This document shows, in pieces, positions 1-11,103 of a stretch of 64,000 nucleotides of DNA (position 1 is its first letter; the number at the start of each line of letters is the position of its first letter). The DNA comes from Warburgia ugandensis (Eukaryota > Streptophyta > Magnoliopsida > Canellales > Canellaceae). The stretch spans positions 33,553,501-33,617,500 of the forward strand of contig CP141130.1 in assembly GCA_035236585.1 (NCBI GenBank), read 5' to 3'. A program made the position numbers and the translations under genes. The notes under the pieces were generated by a model. It saw only the letters and a list, made by a program, of their open reading frames with translations, was not told where the DNA came from and searched no databases.

Positions 1-1135
1 AGAAACAAGTACACAACTACTAAACCAGCAGGTCCTCTTCAGCCTCTTCCTATTCATAAGGTGGTTTGGAGTGAGTTATCCATGGATTTCGTTAGTGGCT
101 TACCTAAGGCACATGGCTTCGACACAATATTAGTAGTGGTTGATCGATTAACCAAGTACAACCACTTCATTCTCCTCAATCACCCATACACGGCAAAGGG
201 AAGTAGCACACATCTTTACCAAAGAAGTTGTTAGACTACATGGTTATCCACAGTCCATTGTATTAGACAGAGATAGGGTCTTTGTCAATCATTTCTGGGT
301 TGAACTGTTTAAGCAGGCAGGTACATCCCTCAAGATGAGTTCAGCCTATCATCCTCAAACTGATAGGCAGACAAATCAATGCTTGGAAACATATTTACGA
401 TGTTTTGCTGATAACAAGCCGAAATCTTGGCCTAAGTGGATCGGCTAGGCAGAATATTGGTACAATACTACTTATCAAAGTTCAGCAGGAATAACGCCTT
501 TCAAAGCTTTATATGGAAGAGACCCACGCATGTTGCTAACCTTTACGGGAGGAGAATCAATGGTGGAGGAAGTTAATCAACAGCTGGCTAGCCGTGATTC
601 ACTTTTAAATGAGCTGAAGAAGAATTTGGAAGCAGCACAAATGAAGATGAAAAGACAAGCAGATGCACACCGCCGTCCTCTCACTTTCCAACCAGGAGAC
701 TATGTTTATTTGAAATTGCAACCATATCGCTTCAAATCACTCTCAACAAGGCTCAATGAGAAACTATGTCCCCGCTATTACGGACCTTATGTTGTTCTAG
801 AAAGGATTGGACAAGTAGCTTATAAGCTGGATCTACCACCACAGGCTAAATTACATCCAATTTTTCATGTTTCTCAGCTCAAGCCAGCTGGTGAACCAGC
901 ATTGACACCTCAACCACTACCACAGGCCCTATCGGAAGGGCTAGAAATTCAAGCATATCCAGCAGCCATCAGAGACATTTGACAATCTCCTAAGGGACAA
1001 TTTGAAGTCCTCATCAAAAGGAAAAATCTTCCAGATCATGACAACACTTGGGAACCATTGGAAGACATTCACAAGCAATTTCCTGATTTCCACCTTGAGG
1101 ACAAGGTGACACTGTTGCGGGGGGGGGGGGGAGAG
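1..1135 (+). pseudogene. Ty3/gypsy chromovirus integrase and chromodomain remnant (3' end of pol)
   Basis: The left edge cuts into a gypsy pol. The integrase core is readable ([10 protein letters not shown], then [12 protein letters not shown] near 60-165), a frameshift falls near 190, and the second catalytic Asp region (RDRVFVNHFW) lies near 270. The block that normally holds the catalytic Glu reads TDRQTNQCLETYLR, two residues shorter than the family pattern, so the Glu codon appears deleted. A TAG stop replaces a Trp near 448. The open stretch 530-979 holds the integrase C-terminal part ending in the HPIFHVSQLK motif. After one in-frame TGA (980-982) a chromodomain follows (FEVLIKRKNLPDHDNTWEPL, about 1000-1060), which places it in the chromovirus lineage. 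It cannot make an active integrase. Confidence 0.88.
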
Positions 1136-1510
1136 GATTACAAGAAGAGGAAAGGACAAAGTGTAAACAGCATTCAGTTACATTAGTTTACTTCTGTTAA
1201 GGGCAGTTACACCGGTTTAGAGAGAAAGAAAAGGCAGTTACATATGGAGAGGAGGGAATATAAGGAGGAAAGAAAAGAAAGGGGGGAAGAAAGATTAGAA
1301 GAAGAGAATTGGAGGTTCCAGCTCCTCAAAAGCTGGAGAATGTAACATAGAATAAGAAAAGCATACAGATACAGAACTAGTATCATTCTGCATCTGAAGA
1401 TTGATTGTAATTGAACTTTGTAACATTACAAGTTGCCATTGAAATATAATGGAAATACTATCACATGTCCATACATTGTTCTACAGTCAGAATGTCATGA
1501 TATCAACTAA
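1108..1510 (+). repeat. Polypurine tract and probable 3' LTR of the chromovirus
   Basis: Directly after the chromodomain is a G run with GAGAGG (about 1120-1136), the expected place for the polypurine tract that primes plus-strand DNA synthesis. The following 370 bases are non-coding, with a TATA-like AATATAAGG near 1257, and would be the 3' LTR. The partner LTR lies left of the window, so the exact start (near 1139) and end (near 1500) are inferred and not proved. Confidence 0.4.
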
Positions 1511-1804
1511 GGAACAAAATAATGGTATCAGTCACTGCAGCATCTGAAACCAAAAGCTTTATATCAGCTAGGTCGGGGGCTTATATCGGTAGTAATAGGT
1601 ATATCAGCATCAATTTTCCTTTATGAAATCACACAGTCCTAAAATGGGATGATATTTGATATTTTAATATTATATTGGAGGCTTGTAGTTGATATTTGTT
1701 TTACATGATTTTTCATGTATCTATCTTTACCTAAAAAGCTTCATGTGCTATTTCTTGGCATGAAGTATTAGTATTTTGTTGCTTTGTGGAGTGGATGGAC
1801 ACAC
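1511..1804. other. Non-coding AT-rich stretch, nothing assigned
   Basis: No reading frame or repeat match was recognised between the chromovirus LTR and repeat R, apart from a short (AC)n run at about 1800-1816. Confidence 0.5.
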
Positions 1805-3290
1805 ACACACACACAAAATAAGTTATCAAGATATAATAGAAAACGAGCATAGTTGCTAAAGAAAAGGTAAGGCTAACATTGACTTATTTCCAGTAGAGGC
1901 TAGTAATTAATATAGGTATCATAACAATCCAGAACCGGAACAGAAATGAAAACAAAGACTTCTTAACAAATGCAGGTGATCTCCTTCAAAAAAAGCACAA
2001 AAAGAAGTCTAGATAGAGGGCCTATAACTAATTTTACTTCCCACATTCTTTTTCTTCTTCTTTTTCATTTTTAGAGGTGGTCTTTTCACTCGACATAGTC
2101 AAGGTATTTAGCTATGATTTTGTTACAATCCCAAACTGATAGTCCCTAAGCTCCATTTTCCTGTACATTACTAAATTATAATTTAATCAGGATAAAAACT
2201 AAATCATTCAGGACTCAAATGAAATATATAACATAATAGAGATGAACAAATATGGGCACAAAAATTATAAATTACAAAACAATCACTCGTATGAAAACTA
2301 ACTAAAAAGTCAAGTTCAAGCTAAACACTGAAAAAAATAACAAGTACTACATGCTTACATATCTAATAGTTAAATTAAACCCAAAAGGAAGCACGGGGAT
2401 TTTCATATCCACTTTAATCATCATAATGATTGTTATTATCTCTTCTATAGTACCGATAGCCCTTGTGGGGTTTGGGTTGATAAGAGGAAGTATACCCCAC
2501 CACCAATGCCAGTTGCATCAACAACTTGTAATGGTTGATAATGAGGATTATCTTCATAAATCTTGTAATCATATCTTCTATGAAAATCAGAGCCTCCCTC
2601 TCCATAGAGACATGCATCATCAACAACGTGAGAAGCTCCTTGATTATCTACCGTATCATTACAGTAAGACACAAGATTACACATTGTGCTATAAAGCCTT
2701 GCAATAGGACCAGTATTTCTTTCATGCAATCCATCATATCAATAATCTGCTCCATAACAATAAACATGTTCACTAATTTCGGCATATACACCACCATGTG
2801 GATCCAGTGATGTACCACTGTCTAGAGTGGTAGCATAGGAGAGGAGGAACTAGGGTGAGCATATTAAGGTTCCCGCACTTAATGTGGACCCTGCATTCCT
2901 TGCACTACAACCAACCATTCTTCATCAATATTTTTAAGTGCTAGTGCTTCCTCTCTATTCAATTCACAACTCAAATTGATCTAACGCATTAAATACATAA
3001 TATAGATTCATTTGCTATAATAGTAATCATATCCAGGCCTTCTCGTCAACCCAAGATATGAGTGAAATGAGGTAAAGCTGCAGATCTTGCAAAAGGATGC
3101 ATAATTTGCATTATTAGGGGTGTCATTATAAAAAACACATATAGTTATACACGAAAACAACAAGAAAAAGAGAATCTCTAATCTAGCTATATGTCCAATA
3201 TTTTGCTCGATATTCTGTATTTTGATATCGAGTTTATTGTGATTTTCTTTAGCCAGTAAAACTAGCATAAAATCCTATGGCCCAAGTGTT
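1805..3290 (-). repeat. Repeat R, copy I (unclassified degenerate repeat, minus strand)
   Basis: Read on the minus strand, this segment matches the plus strand of 9830-10799 and then 14465-15110 block by block. One block encodes degenerate peptides in both copies, e.g. DDACLYGEGGSDFHRRYDY (minus, near 2580-2640), and another encodes VFYNDTPNNANYASFCK (near 3090-3140; VFYNGIPNNANLVAFCK in the other copy). The acidic, Tyr/Gly-rich tail and a preceding stretch like ENIDEEWL resemble the ends of plant hAT/DUF659 transposases, but this is a weak likeness and no catalytic domain is seen. This copy lacks the LINE insertions present in copy II, so it serves as a paralogous empty site for them. Confidence 0.6.
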
Positions 3291-3294
3291 TGCT

Positions 3295-3660
3295 ATATAA
3301 TCGGTCAATAGATTCATTACATCTGCGCCAGATGACTTGCAAGCAAGCAAGCAGATTCTTTAGTACATCAAGGGGACACAATTCTACAGAAAAGATAAGA
3401 AGAAGAGAATCTCTAATCCAGAGATATATCCGATATTTTCCCCAATATTCTTGAGTTACACGATATATCAGTATTTACATACCAATTTCATCATGATTTT
3501 CTTTAAATCGTATTGCCTAGCTCTTTTTCATGATATATAGGTTGATGTATCCATTATATCTTGACTATTTTTCCATGATCTCAAGAAGAGAGGACTTGCA
3601 ACTAGCCAAGCAGATTCTTTACTATATCAAGGGGACATACATTAAAATTAAATCTTTCTA
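3295..3660 (+). pseudogene. Old Ty1/copia RT-tail relic, two partial copies
   Basis: Two stretches encode the end of a copia reverse transcriptase: 3305-3380 reads SVNRFITSAPDDLQASKQIL, a stop, then YIKGTQFY, and 3590-3660 reads DLQLAKQILYYIKGT. The family pattern here is a conserved Arg-Phe, a Leu-Gln-Ala-Ala-Lys-like block and Tyr-x-Lys-Gly-Thr. They lie about 265 bp apart and share flanking sequence, so a tandem duplication is likely. The second copy runs into the younger copia element at 3663 and may resume after 8732. It is far more decayed than the element inserted into it. Confidence 0.6.
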
Positions 3661-3662
3661 TT

Positions 3663-3946
3663 TGTCGGATATGTTAGGAAACTTTCTCTCAAAATTAGTT
3701 TCTGAGGATTAGTTTTGATCTTATCTTAGTTTGTTTCCATAAATAATAGAGATTAGGATTAGATTTGAATCTGAAAATCTCCTTTCCTTTTATTCCTAGT
3801 TTGACCCTTATGTTAAGGGATTTTCTTTAGCCTAATCTGTGGGATTCAATGGCAGATCTGTTGCCATGCTTCCCTATATATATTAGTGTAATTTTTCCTC
3901 TAATAAAAAAGATAGAAGAATACATTCTTTTTCTTCTAAACTTTCA
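3663..3946 (+). repeat. 5' LTR of the copia element
   Basis: The 284-bp repeat starts TGTCGGATATG and ends CTTTCA. It holds a TATA-like CCTATATATATTAG near 3872-3885 and a later AATAAAAAAG stretch that could serve as polyadenylation signal. It is almost collinear with 8444-8732. Confidence 0.93.
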
Positions 3947-3964
3947 TGTTATCAGAGCTTAGGC
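3947..3964 (+). promoter_or_regulatory. Primer binding site, initiator tRNA-Met type
   Basis: TGTTATCAGAGCTTAGG begins directly after the 5' LTR. The plant copia consensus is TGGTATCAGAGC, complementary to the 3' end of initiator Met tRNA; the third base here is T instead of G. Confidence 0.85.
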
Positions 3965-3981
3965 ACTTGATATGCTTTTAA

Positions 3982-4949
3982 ATGGCTAAAACAGCCAAGA
4001 CTGGGGCTAGAAGAACCTTTGATTCATCGGAAACAATTGCTGGAAGTTTCTCGTCAGGGACAGCCATGTCAAATAGTGTTACAGACCACTTTTCCACAAA
4101 TACTTTATTCCAGTTAACTTCTCACAAGTTAAATGGGAAAAACTACTTGGAATGGGCCCAATCCGTGAAGCTGGCGATTGATGGCAGGGGAAAACTTGGG
4201 CATTTGACAAAAGAAATGAAGCAACCAGAGGTTGGAGATCCGAATATGAGTGCATGGAGGCCAGAAAACTCACTAATCATGGCTTGGCTTATCAACTCAA
4301 TGAAGCAGACCATAGTTAAACCCTATCTTTTCTCCCTGCTGCAAAAGATGTGTGGGAGGTTGTAAGGGAGACCTATTATGACTTAGAAAACTCATCTCAA
4401 ATCTTTGATCTAAAAACAAAACTATGGCAATCAAAACAAGGAAAAAGAGAAGTCACAGCATACTATAATGAGATGATTTCATCATGGCAAGAATTAGACC
4501 AGTGCTATAATGACGAATGTGACTGCCCTACTGATAGTGTAAAAATTATAAAGGAGGAGAATGATCATGTATATCTATTCTTGGCTGGCCTCAATCGTGA
4601 TTTGGATGAAGTTAGGGGTCAGATCTATGGAAAGAAACCTCTGTCATCCCTCCAAGAAACCTTTTTTGAGATTAGAAGAGAAGAAACCAGGAGGAAGGTT
4701 ATGTTAACCAACCAGGAACACAAATCTACGATGGAAAATGATAATTTTGCCATTATTTTTAGAAGTGTTGAACCTGATGGTGAAAGAAGGAAGAAACCCT
4801 ATTGGAACACTGCAAGAAGTCATGGCATACAAAGGAAACTTATTGGAAACTCCATTGAAAGCCTCCAAATTGGAAGAAGAAACCTGGAAACGACAACCGG
4901 GCATTCCAAACTTCACATGAAGAGAACTAGGGGCAGCAAGTCAATTTAG
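3982..4949 (+). pseudogene. Copia gag (frameshifted)
   Basis: The ATG at 3982 opens a gag reading frame with the LNGKNYLEWAQSVKLAIDGRGK block and the tryptophan-rich NSLIMAWLINSM region of copia capsid proteins. The frame shifts by one near 4330, just before DVWEVVRETYYDL, and continues to about 4850 through the YFLAGLNRDLDEVR-like capsid part (VYLFLAGLNRDLDEVRGQ). It shifts again before 4949. I could not find an intact CCHC zinc knuckle. The protein would have packaged the element RNA in virus-like particles. Confidence 0.85.
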
Positions 4950-5059
4950 AAACATCTCCTTTCACAAAGAAACAGCTAGAGCACCTATACAAACTCTTCC
5001 AATCTCTACAATTTAATGTTAACCCCTCTTGTTCTTTGGCCTAGAAAAGTAACTTCGTT

Positions 5060-5673
5060 ACTGCCCTTTTTAGTGTCAATCCCAGCCGAAGCAACTCTTG
5101 GATCATAGATTCAGGAGCAACTGATCATATGACAAGTTACTCCAATCTTTTCTCAACTTACCATCTATGTGCAGGGAACAAAAGAATCAAGATAGTAGAT
5201 GGATCTCTCTCAGCAATTGCTAGGACAGGATCAATTGTTATATCACCTTCCTTAACTTTGCATAATATTCTTCATATGCCTAACCTTTCTTGCAACCTTT
5301 TGTCAATTAGCAAGTTAACCAATGATATCAAGTGTCAAGCTAATTTTCATCCCTCTCGGTGTGAGTTTCAGGAACTAGCCTCAAGGAGGATGATTGGCAG
5401 TGCTAGAGAAAGTGGAGGTCGTTGTTTCCTTGAAGATGGAACTGACTCAAGAAGACAAGCTCAAAGTACTTGTTTTGTTTCTAATTGTAGTGAATGTAAT
5501 GTTATGTTATGGCATTATAGATTAGGATATTCAAGTTTTCATTATTTAAAACACTTGTTTCCTAGTTTGCTTAAAAATAAAAGTCCATCTTCATTTCAAT
5601 GTGAAATTTATGAGTTAGCTAAGCACCACCGTGCCTTTTTTCCTCCAAGATCATATCAAGCATCAAACCTTTT
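5060..5673 (+). pseudogene. Copia aspartic protease and pre-integrase zinc region
   Basis: SWIIDSGATDHMTSYSNLF (from about 5098) is the copia protease active site, and its catalytic Asp (5108-5110) is kept. LHNILHMPNLSCNLLSISKL follows as in the family. The zinc-binding region reads LWHYRLGYSS, where HRLGH is usual, and later CEIYELAKHH, where a Cys-x-x-Cys is usual. Two zinc ligands are therefore changed (His to Tyr, Cys to Tyr), both explained by single C-to-T or G-to-A changes. Confidence 0.85.
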
Positions 5674-6408
5674 ATGTTAATCCATAGTGATATATGGGGA
5701 CCATATAAGGTTTCAACACTTTCGGAAAAAAAAAGGTTTGTCAGTTTTATTGATGATCACACAAGGATAAGTTGGGTATACCTTTTAAAAGAAAAATCTA
5801 AAGCTAAAGAAGTTTTCAAAAAAAAAAATGTCCTTGGTGGAAACACAATTTCAAGAGAAAATAACGATTTTTCGAAGTGACAATGGCAAGGAATATTTCA
5901 ATAAGATCCTAGGTAATTTTTTCTTGGAAAAAGGTGTACTACATCAAAGTTCTTGGACTGACACACCCCAACAAAATGGGATAGCTAAGCAAAAACCAAG
6001 CATCTTTGGAAAGTTGCTAGGGTACTATTGCTCACACATAAAGTTCATAAGTATCTTTGGGGTCAAGCTATACTTACAGCAACATATCATATAAATCGAA
6101 TGCCTACAAAGATTTTAAAATTTCAAACTCCCCTAAGTGTCTTTCAAAAAAAATTTCCCATATCCAAGTTGTCCTCGAACTTACCATTGAAAGTATTTGG
6201 ATGTACTGCCTTTGTACATGTTCATGCTCACAACCGTGGCAAACTAGATCCTAGAGCAAGAAAGTGTCTTTTTGTCGGCTATGCTCCAACTCAGAAGAGG
6301 TATAAGTGTTTTGATCCTACTTCCAAAATATATGTTTGTCAGTATGGATGTCACTTTTTGAGTCTTCACCATTTTTTGAAACTCATCTTCAAGGGGAGAC
6401 ACCTATAG
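5674..6408 (+). pseudogene. Copia integrase, catalytic Glu lost
   Basis: The core is readable in three overlapping frames: SDIWGPYKVSTLSEKKRFVS (first Asp), then FRSDNGKEYFN (second Asp, near 5872), then TPQQNGIAKQKPS near 5965-6000. The family has an Ala-Glu-Arg-Lys block here, so the catalytic Glu is Lys and the next Arg is Gln, each explained by one G-to-A change. After this come INRMPTKILKFQTPLSVF and FGCTAFVHVHAHNRGKLDPR, the normal C-terminal continuation. Poly-A runs at 5729 and 5819 probably caused the frameshifts. Confidence 0.88.
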
Positions 6409-6900
6409 AAGATTCGGATTACTTAGATATTTTTCAAAGAGAAAATGCTGCCACACTGATTCGTGATGGACCCAATGTTTTTAAACCTTTAGAACCTTGT
6501 GTTTTAATTGATGAAAACCCAGGTTCGAATCCAATAGAGCCATATCATAACCTTGACAAAACTAGCAATGAAAAAATAGGTACTAAAGAACTGGTCTACT
6601 CAAGAAGGAACCAAATTCAAGACAATGAGACCAATGCTCCTCAGCAAAGTCACAAGTCTGAACCAAAGGCTGATCTAAACTCTACTGAGTCATAAGGTAA
6701 TTCTTCCTCTGAACCTATTCAAACAAATTCACCTAATTCCAAGTCTATTCATTTTGAGTCCAGCTTTTTTGATCTTAGTATTCCTATTGCTAATCGAAAG
6801 GGTGTTAGAGCTTGTACTAAACATCCCATGTCCAATTTTGTCTCTTACAAAAATTTGTCCCCTACTTTCTTTGCCTTTACTTCACAATTGTCTTCTATGG
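6409..6900 (+). pseudogene. Copia integrase-to-RT linker
   Basis: This Ser/Glu/Asn-rich stretch contains ELVYSRRNQIQDNE (near 6588-6630), the YSRR-like motif usually found before copia RT. One in-frame TAA lies near 6693. It has no catalytic residues. Confidence 0.7.
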
Positions 6901-7830
6901 AACTACCAATGACTGTACAAGATGCTTTACAGATTCCTGAGTGGAAGGAGGCTATTCTTGAAAAGATGAAGGCCATTGAGAAAAATAAAACATGGGAGGT
7001 TGTGGATTTGCCAAGAGAGAAGAGAACGGTTGGATGCAAATGGGTGTTCACAACCAAACACAAGTCAGATGGATAGCTTGAGAGATACAAGGCTCGTTTG
7101 GTGGCCAAAGGCTTCACTCAAACATTCAATATTGATTACTTTGAAACCTTTGCCACTGTTGCCAAACTGAACACTGTTAGAGTACTTTTGTCAATTGCAG
7201 CCAATCTAGACTAGCCCCTATAGCAGCTGGATGTGAAGAATGCATTCCTTAATAGGGACTTGGAGGAGAAAGTCTACATGGACCCAACACTGGGTTTTGA
7301 TAGGAAGTTTGGCTCGAAAGTATGCAAACTAAAGAAATCCTTATATGGATTGAAACAATCACTAAGAGCCTAGTTTGAGAGATTTACTCAGTTTGTTAAG
7401 GGTCAGAAATATGTTCAGGGACAAACTGATCATACCATGTTCACAAAACACTCAACTGATGGGAGAATAGCTATTCTCATTCTGTATGTGGATGATATTA
7501 TCCTAATTGGGATGATACTACTAAAATGGAATAGTTGAAAAGGTGTCTTACATCTGAGTTTGAAATTAAGGACTTGGGACCACTGAGATATTTTCTTGGA
7601 ATGGAGGTTACTCAATCAAAGAAAGGGATTGTTGTCTCACAAAGGAAATACATCCTTGATCTTCTCAAGGAAACGGGAATGAGTGGTTGCCGTCCTGCAG
7701 AAACTCCAATTGATCCAACCAAAGACTTGGAGATAGTAAAGGTGATCCCATGGACACATCTCGATGCCAGAGGTTGGTTGGTAAGCTTATTTACTTGTCC
7801 CACATACATCCTGATATTGCTTTTGTAGTA
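6901..7830 (+). pseudogene. Copia reverse transcriptase (stops and frameshifts)
   Basis: Starts with EWKEAILEKMKAIEKNKTWE, then VGCKWVFTTKHKSDG, a stop, [13 protein letters not shown], and [19 protein letters not shown] with the first catalytic Asp. LYGLKQS follows, and YVDDI at 7485-7499 keeps both metal-binding Asp. At least four in-frame stops (near 7074, 7212, 7219 and 7372) and a frameshift just after YVDD break it. The part from 7535 reads [20 protein letters not shown] and continues to the expected thumb region. Several stops correspond to TGG-to-TAG changes. Confidence 0.92.
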
Positions 7831-8436
7831 GGCCTTGTGAGTCAGTTCATGCATTCCCCTCATGAAGAACACCTTGAAGCTGTTTATTGAATTCTGAGGT
7901 ACTTGAAGAGTTCTCTAGGAAAAGGTTTGTTTTTCAAGAAAAAGGAACAATTGTGTATTGAGGTGTACACATATGTAGATTGGGCAGGTTCAGTAACTAA
8001 TAGGAAATCAACATCGGGTTATTGTACCTTTGTGTAGGGAAACTTAGTGACATGGAGAAGTAAGAAACAAAGTATTGTTGTCAGGAGTAGTGCAGAAGCA
8101 TAATACAGATCAATGGCTCACGAAGTTTTTGAGATGATATGGCTGAAACGAGTTTTAGAAGAGCTAAAGCGAACTGTGACCATGCCAAGGAAGTTGTATT
8201 GTGACAACAAGGCGGCTATTAGCATTGCACACAATCCGGTTCAACACGACAGAACAAAGCATGTTGAGGTTGACAGGCATTTTATAAAGGAGAAAATTGA
8301 AGCAGGAGATATTTGCTTGCCATTTGTTCCAACTTCACAACAAATAGCTGATATTCTTACAAAGAGACTTTTCAAACCTAATTATGAGTTCTTCATCAGC
8401 AAGTTGGGCATGATAGACATCTATGCTCCAACTTGA
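7830..8436 (+). pseudogene. Copia RNase H
   Basis: The region runs from HSPHEEHLEAVY through VYTYVDWAGSVTNRKSTSGY (about 7960-8020), where the first catalytic Asp is kept. A stop replaces Trp in the next block (TAG near 8036) and another replaces the Glu of AEAEYR (TAA near 8101). From 8113 the frame is open: LYCDNKAAISIAHNPVQHDR and the end QIADILTKRLFKPNYEFF are both typical. Confidence 0.9.
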
Positions 8437-8443
8437 GGGGGAG
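8433..8443 (+). promoter_or_regulatory. Polypurine tract of the copia element
   Basis: TTGAGGGGGAG lies directly upstream of the 3' LTR, the usual copia plus-strand primer. Confidence 0.85.
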
Positions 8444-8732
8444 TGTCAGATATGTTAGGAAACTCTTTCAAAATTAGTTCCTAGTTTCTAGGGATTAGGT
8501 TTGATCTTATCTTAATTTGTTTCCATAAATAATGGAGATTAGGATAAGATTTGAATATGAAAATCTCCTTTCCTTTTATTCCTAGTTTGACCCTTATGTT
8601 AAGGGATTTGCTTTAGCCTAATCCGTGGGATTCAATGTCAGGTCTATTGCCATGCTTCCCTATATATATTAGTGTAATTTTTTCTCTAATAAAAAAGATA
8701 GAAGAATACATTCTTTTTCTTCTAAACTTTCA
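8444..8732 (+). repeat. 3' LTR of the copia element
   Basis: The 289-bp repeat is collinear with 3663-3946, starts TGTCAGATATG and ends CTTTCA. The five bases after it (CTATC) match those before the 5' LTR (CTATT) except the last. Confidence 0.93.
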
Positions 8733-9009
8733 CTATCTAAAAGAAGCACATATCTAATGTTGATCAGGTAGTTGATATGCCTGACTATGTTTACTATATT
8801 AGAAACTTGTAAGTCATGGTTTGTCACATCCCATGAAACAGTGAAGGAAGGAGGACGACCTAGTGAACTGATCTCTTAACCATGGAAAAACATAGCGGCA
8901 TTACAATAGATATATCAATTAGGGAATATGATATTGTGCTGATTTTTATCCACTGAAAAATAATCACAATAAAATCATAACGGAAACAGTGATATATCAT
9001 GTATATCAT
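8733..9009 (+). repeat. Flank of the copia element and start of repeat R copy II
   Basis: The first part may continue the copia relic interrupted at 3662. From about 8920 the sequence (AATCACAATAAAATCATAAC, GTGATATATCATG) resembles the minus strand of 3430-3500, next to repeat R copy I. No gene is visible. Confidence 0.45.
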
Positions 9010-9826
9010 GGTGCAAGTTATTTGCAAATGATATAGTTTTGATTAATGAGACAAGGGAGGATGTAAACACAAGGCTAAAGTTAAGAAGAGATGCATTAGA
9101 ATCTAAAGGATTTAAAATTAGTCAAACTAAGACAGAGTATATGGAATGCAATTTTAACAAGGAGCGAAGTGGGAGTAGAGCACCAGTAAAGATTGATAAT
9201 CAAGAAGTCCCCATAAAAGAACACTTTTGATAATTGGGATCAATAATTCATGAGGGTGAAGATATTGAGAGGGAGGTTATCTAGAGAATCCAAGCAGGCT
9301 GGAACAAATGGAGATGCACCTCTGTAATTTTGTGTGATAGGAGGGTGCTACTCAAATTGAAAGAAAAATTCTATAGGATGGCAGTAAGGCCAACCATGCT
9401 CTATGGATCAGAGTGTTGGGCAGTTAAGGAACAATATATACATAGGATGAGTGTCGCCGAAATGCGGATGTTGAGATAGATAAGCGGCAAGACAAGAAAA
9501 GATACAATTAGAAATGAAAACATTAGAGGAAACTTAGAAGTAGAAGTAGCACCAATAGGTAACAAGATGAGGGAGATTAGACTTAGATGGTTTGAACATG
9601 TCCAACGTAGACCAAAAAGGGCACCAGTTAAAAGGAGTGAGGCAATCCAAGTGGAGGTTCTAACAAGGCATAGGGAAAGCCCAAAAGAACATGGATAAAA
9701 GTGGTGAGAAAAGATTTAAAAACTTTGGGACTAAATGAAGCTATGACACTTAATAGAGAGGAATGGAAAAACAAGATTCATGTGACCGACACCTAATCGG
9801 GATAAGTTCATGATGATGATGATCTA
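9010..9826 (+). mobile_element. RTE-type LINE copy A, 5'-truncated
   Basis: This copy begins inside the RT at LFANDIVLINETRED and runs through the conserved C-terminal region ([61 protein letters not shown]) to the shared 3' end CTAATCGGGATAAG followed by a short (TGA)n tail. The RT motif reads FAND for FADD. Truncation at the 5' end is the usual result of incomplete target-primed reverse transcription. It lies within repeat R copy II. I could not prove a target duplication. Confidence 0.9.
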
Positions 9827-9829
9827 ACA

Positions 9830-10799
9830 TATCGCCAGTATTCTTGATATTTGAAATTTCTCAATATAACCAATTAGAGATTATCTTTTTCTTTTCATTT
9901 TTGTGTATAGGTGTATATGTTTTTTATAATGGCATCCCCAATAATGCAAATTTAGTAGCCTTTTGCAAGAGCTGTAGGTTTACATCATTTTTATCATGTA
10001 TAGAGTTGAAGAGAAGACCTGGAGATGATGATAGTTCAGCTAATAAATGTATATTATTTATTTGACGCATTGGATCCGCTTTACTTGTGAATTGAAGAGA
10101 CAGAAGCACCACTTCTTGAAAATATTGATGAGAATAGCTAAATGATGCAATACACGAATGCAGGGCCCACAACAAGTACAAGAACCTCAACATGCTCAAC
10201 CTAGTTCCTCTATTTCCACTACCACCACAGCCAGTGGTTCATAACCAAATCCATGTGATGGTAGATATGAAGCCGAAACTAGTCAACTGTTTATTAGTAT
10301 GGAGCATATTATGGATCTTATGAACGAGATAACAACCTAGTAAAAGAAATTATAACACAGTGTATAATCTTAGGCCTTACTGTAACGATACTAAAGATAA
10401 TCAAGGAGCTTCTCATGTTGTTGATGATGCATGTCTCTTTGGACAAGAAGGCTTTGATTTTCATAGAACATATAACTACGAGACTTATGGAGACAATTCT
10501 TATTATCAACAATAATAAGGAATTGATTCAACTAGTACTGGTGGTGGGGTATATGACTTCCTCTTCTCTTATCAACTAGAACCCCACAAAGGCAATAGGT
10601 ACTACAAAACAGGTGATAATAATGATGATTAAAGTGAATATAAACCTTTTGGGTTTAATTTAACTATTAGATATGTAAGCATGTACCACATACTATTAAA
10701 ATTTTAAGGGTCTATCTTGAACTTCACTCTTTTAGTAGGATTTCCTTTAGGTGACTTATGTTGTAATTTATAATTTATATACTCATATTTGCTCATCTA
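9830..10799 (+). repeat. Repeat R copy II, middle part
   Basis: Matches the minus strand of 2240-3270. It encodes VFYNGIPNNANLVAFCKSC near 9920-9975 and degenerate counterparts of the copy I tail peptides near 10400-10560. It stops at 10799 where RTE copy B is inserted and resumes at 14465. Confidence 0.65.
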
Positions 10800-11103
10800 A
10801 GTCCCCTGCTTTTGGTCCCAAGCCCGCAAAAAGGAGGAGGGTTTTGGGTCAAGTGTCATCCAGCAAGTAAAACCCATGGCAAATCCCATGCATGAATAGA
10901 TTTTTGACATTCCTTGGGGCTAGGGCATTCCCTGTAAGTGACGTGTTGCGTCAAATCTCGGATGCAATGAAAAATGGACAAGGGCTGCTAAAGCATTCCC
11001 TCGGAAGCGACACGTTGCATCATAACTCAGGTGTAGTTGAAAGTATGCATGGGTTCCCATACCATTTGAGAAGTGCACAAGTAAATATGCTAGGTTAGGA
11101 GAA

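Larger units (their letters stand above)
3663..8732 (+). mobile_element. Ty1/copia LTR retrotransposon, nearly complete but inactive (5,070 bp)
   Basis: Both LTRs (3663-3946 and 8444-8732) begin TGTC and end TTTCA. A tRNA-Met-type primer site follows the first and a polypurine tract precedes the second. The order gag, protease, integrase, RT, RNase H is the copia order. The flanking five bases are CTATT (3658-3662) and CTATC (8733-8737), a target duplication with one change. By eye the LTRs differ at roughly 15 sites plus a small indel, so insertion is not very recent. Stops, frameshifts and lost catalytic residues rule out autonomous movement. It sits in an older copia relic. Confidence 0.95.

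Noticed and set aside
2351-2810. Plus-strand open frames in repeat R copy I
   Set aside because: The conserved peptides are on the minus strand; plus-strand frames are shadows.
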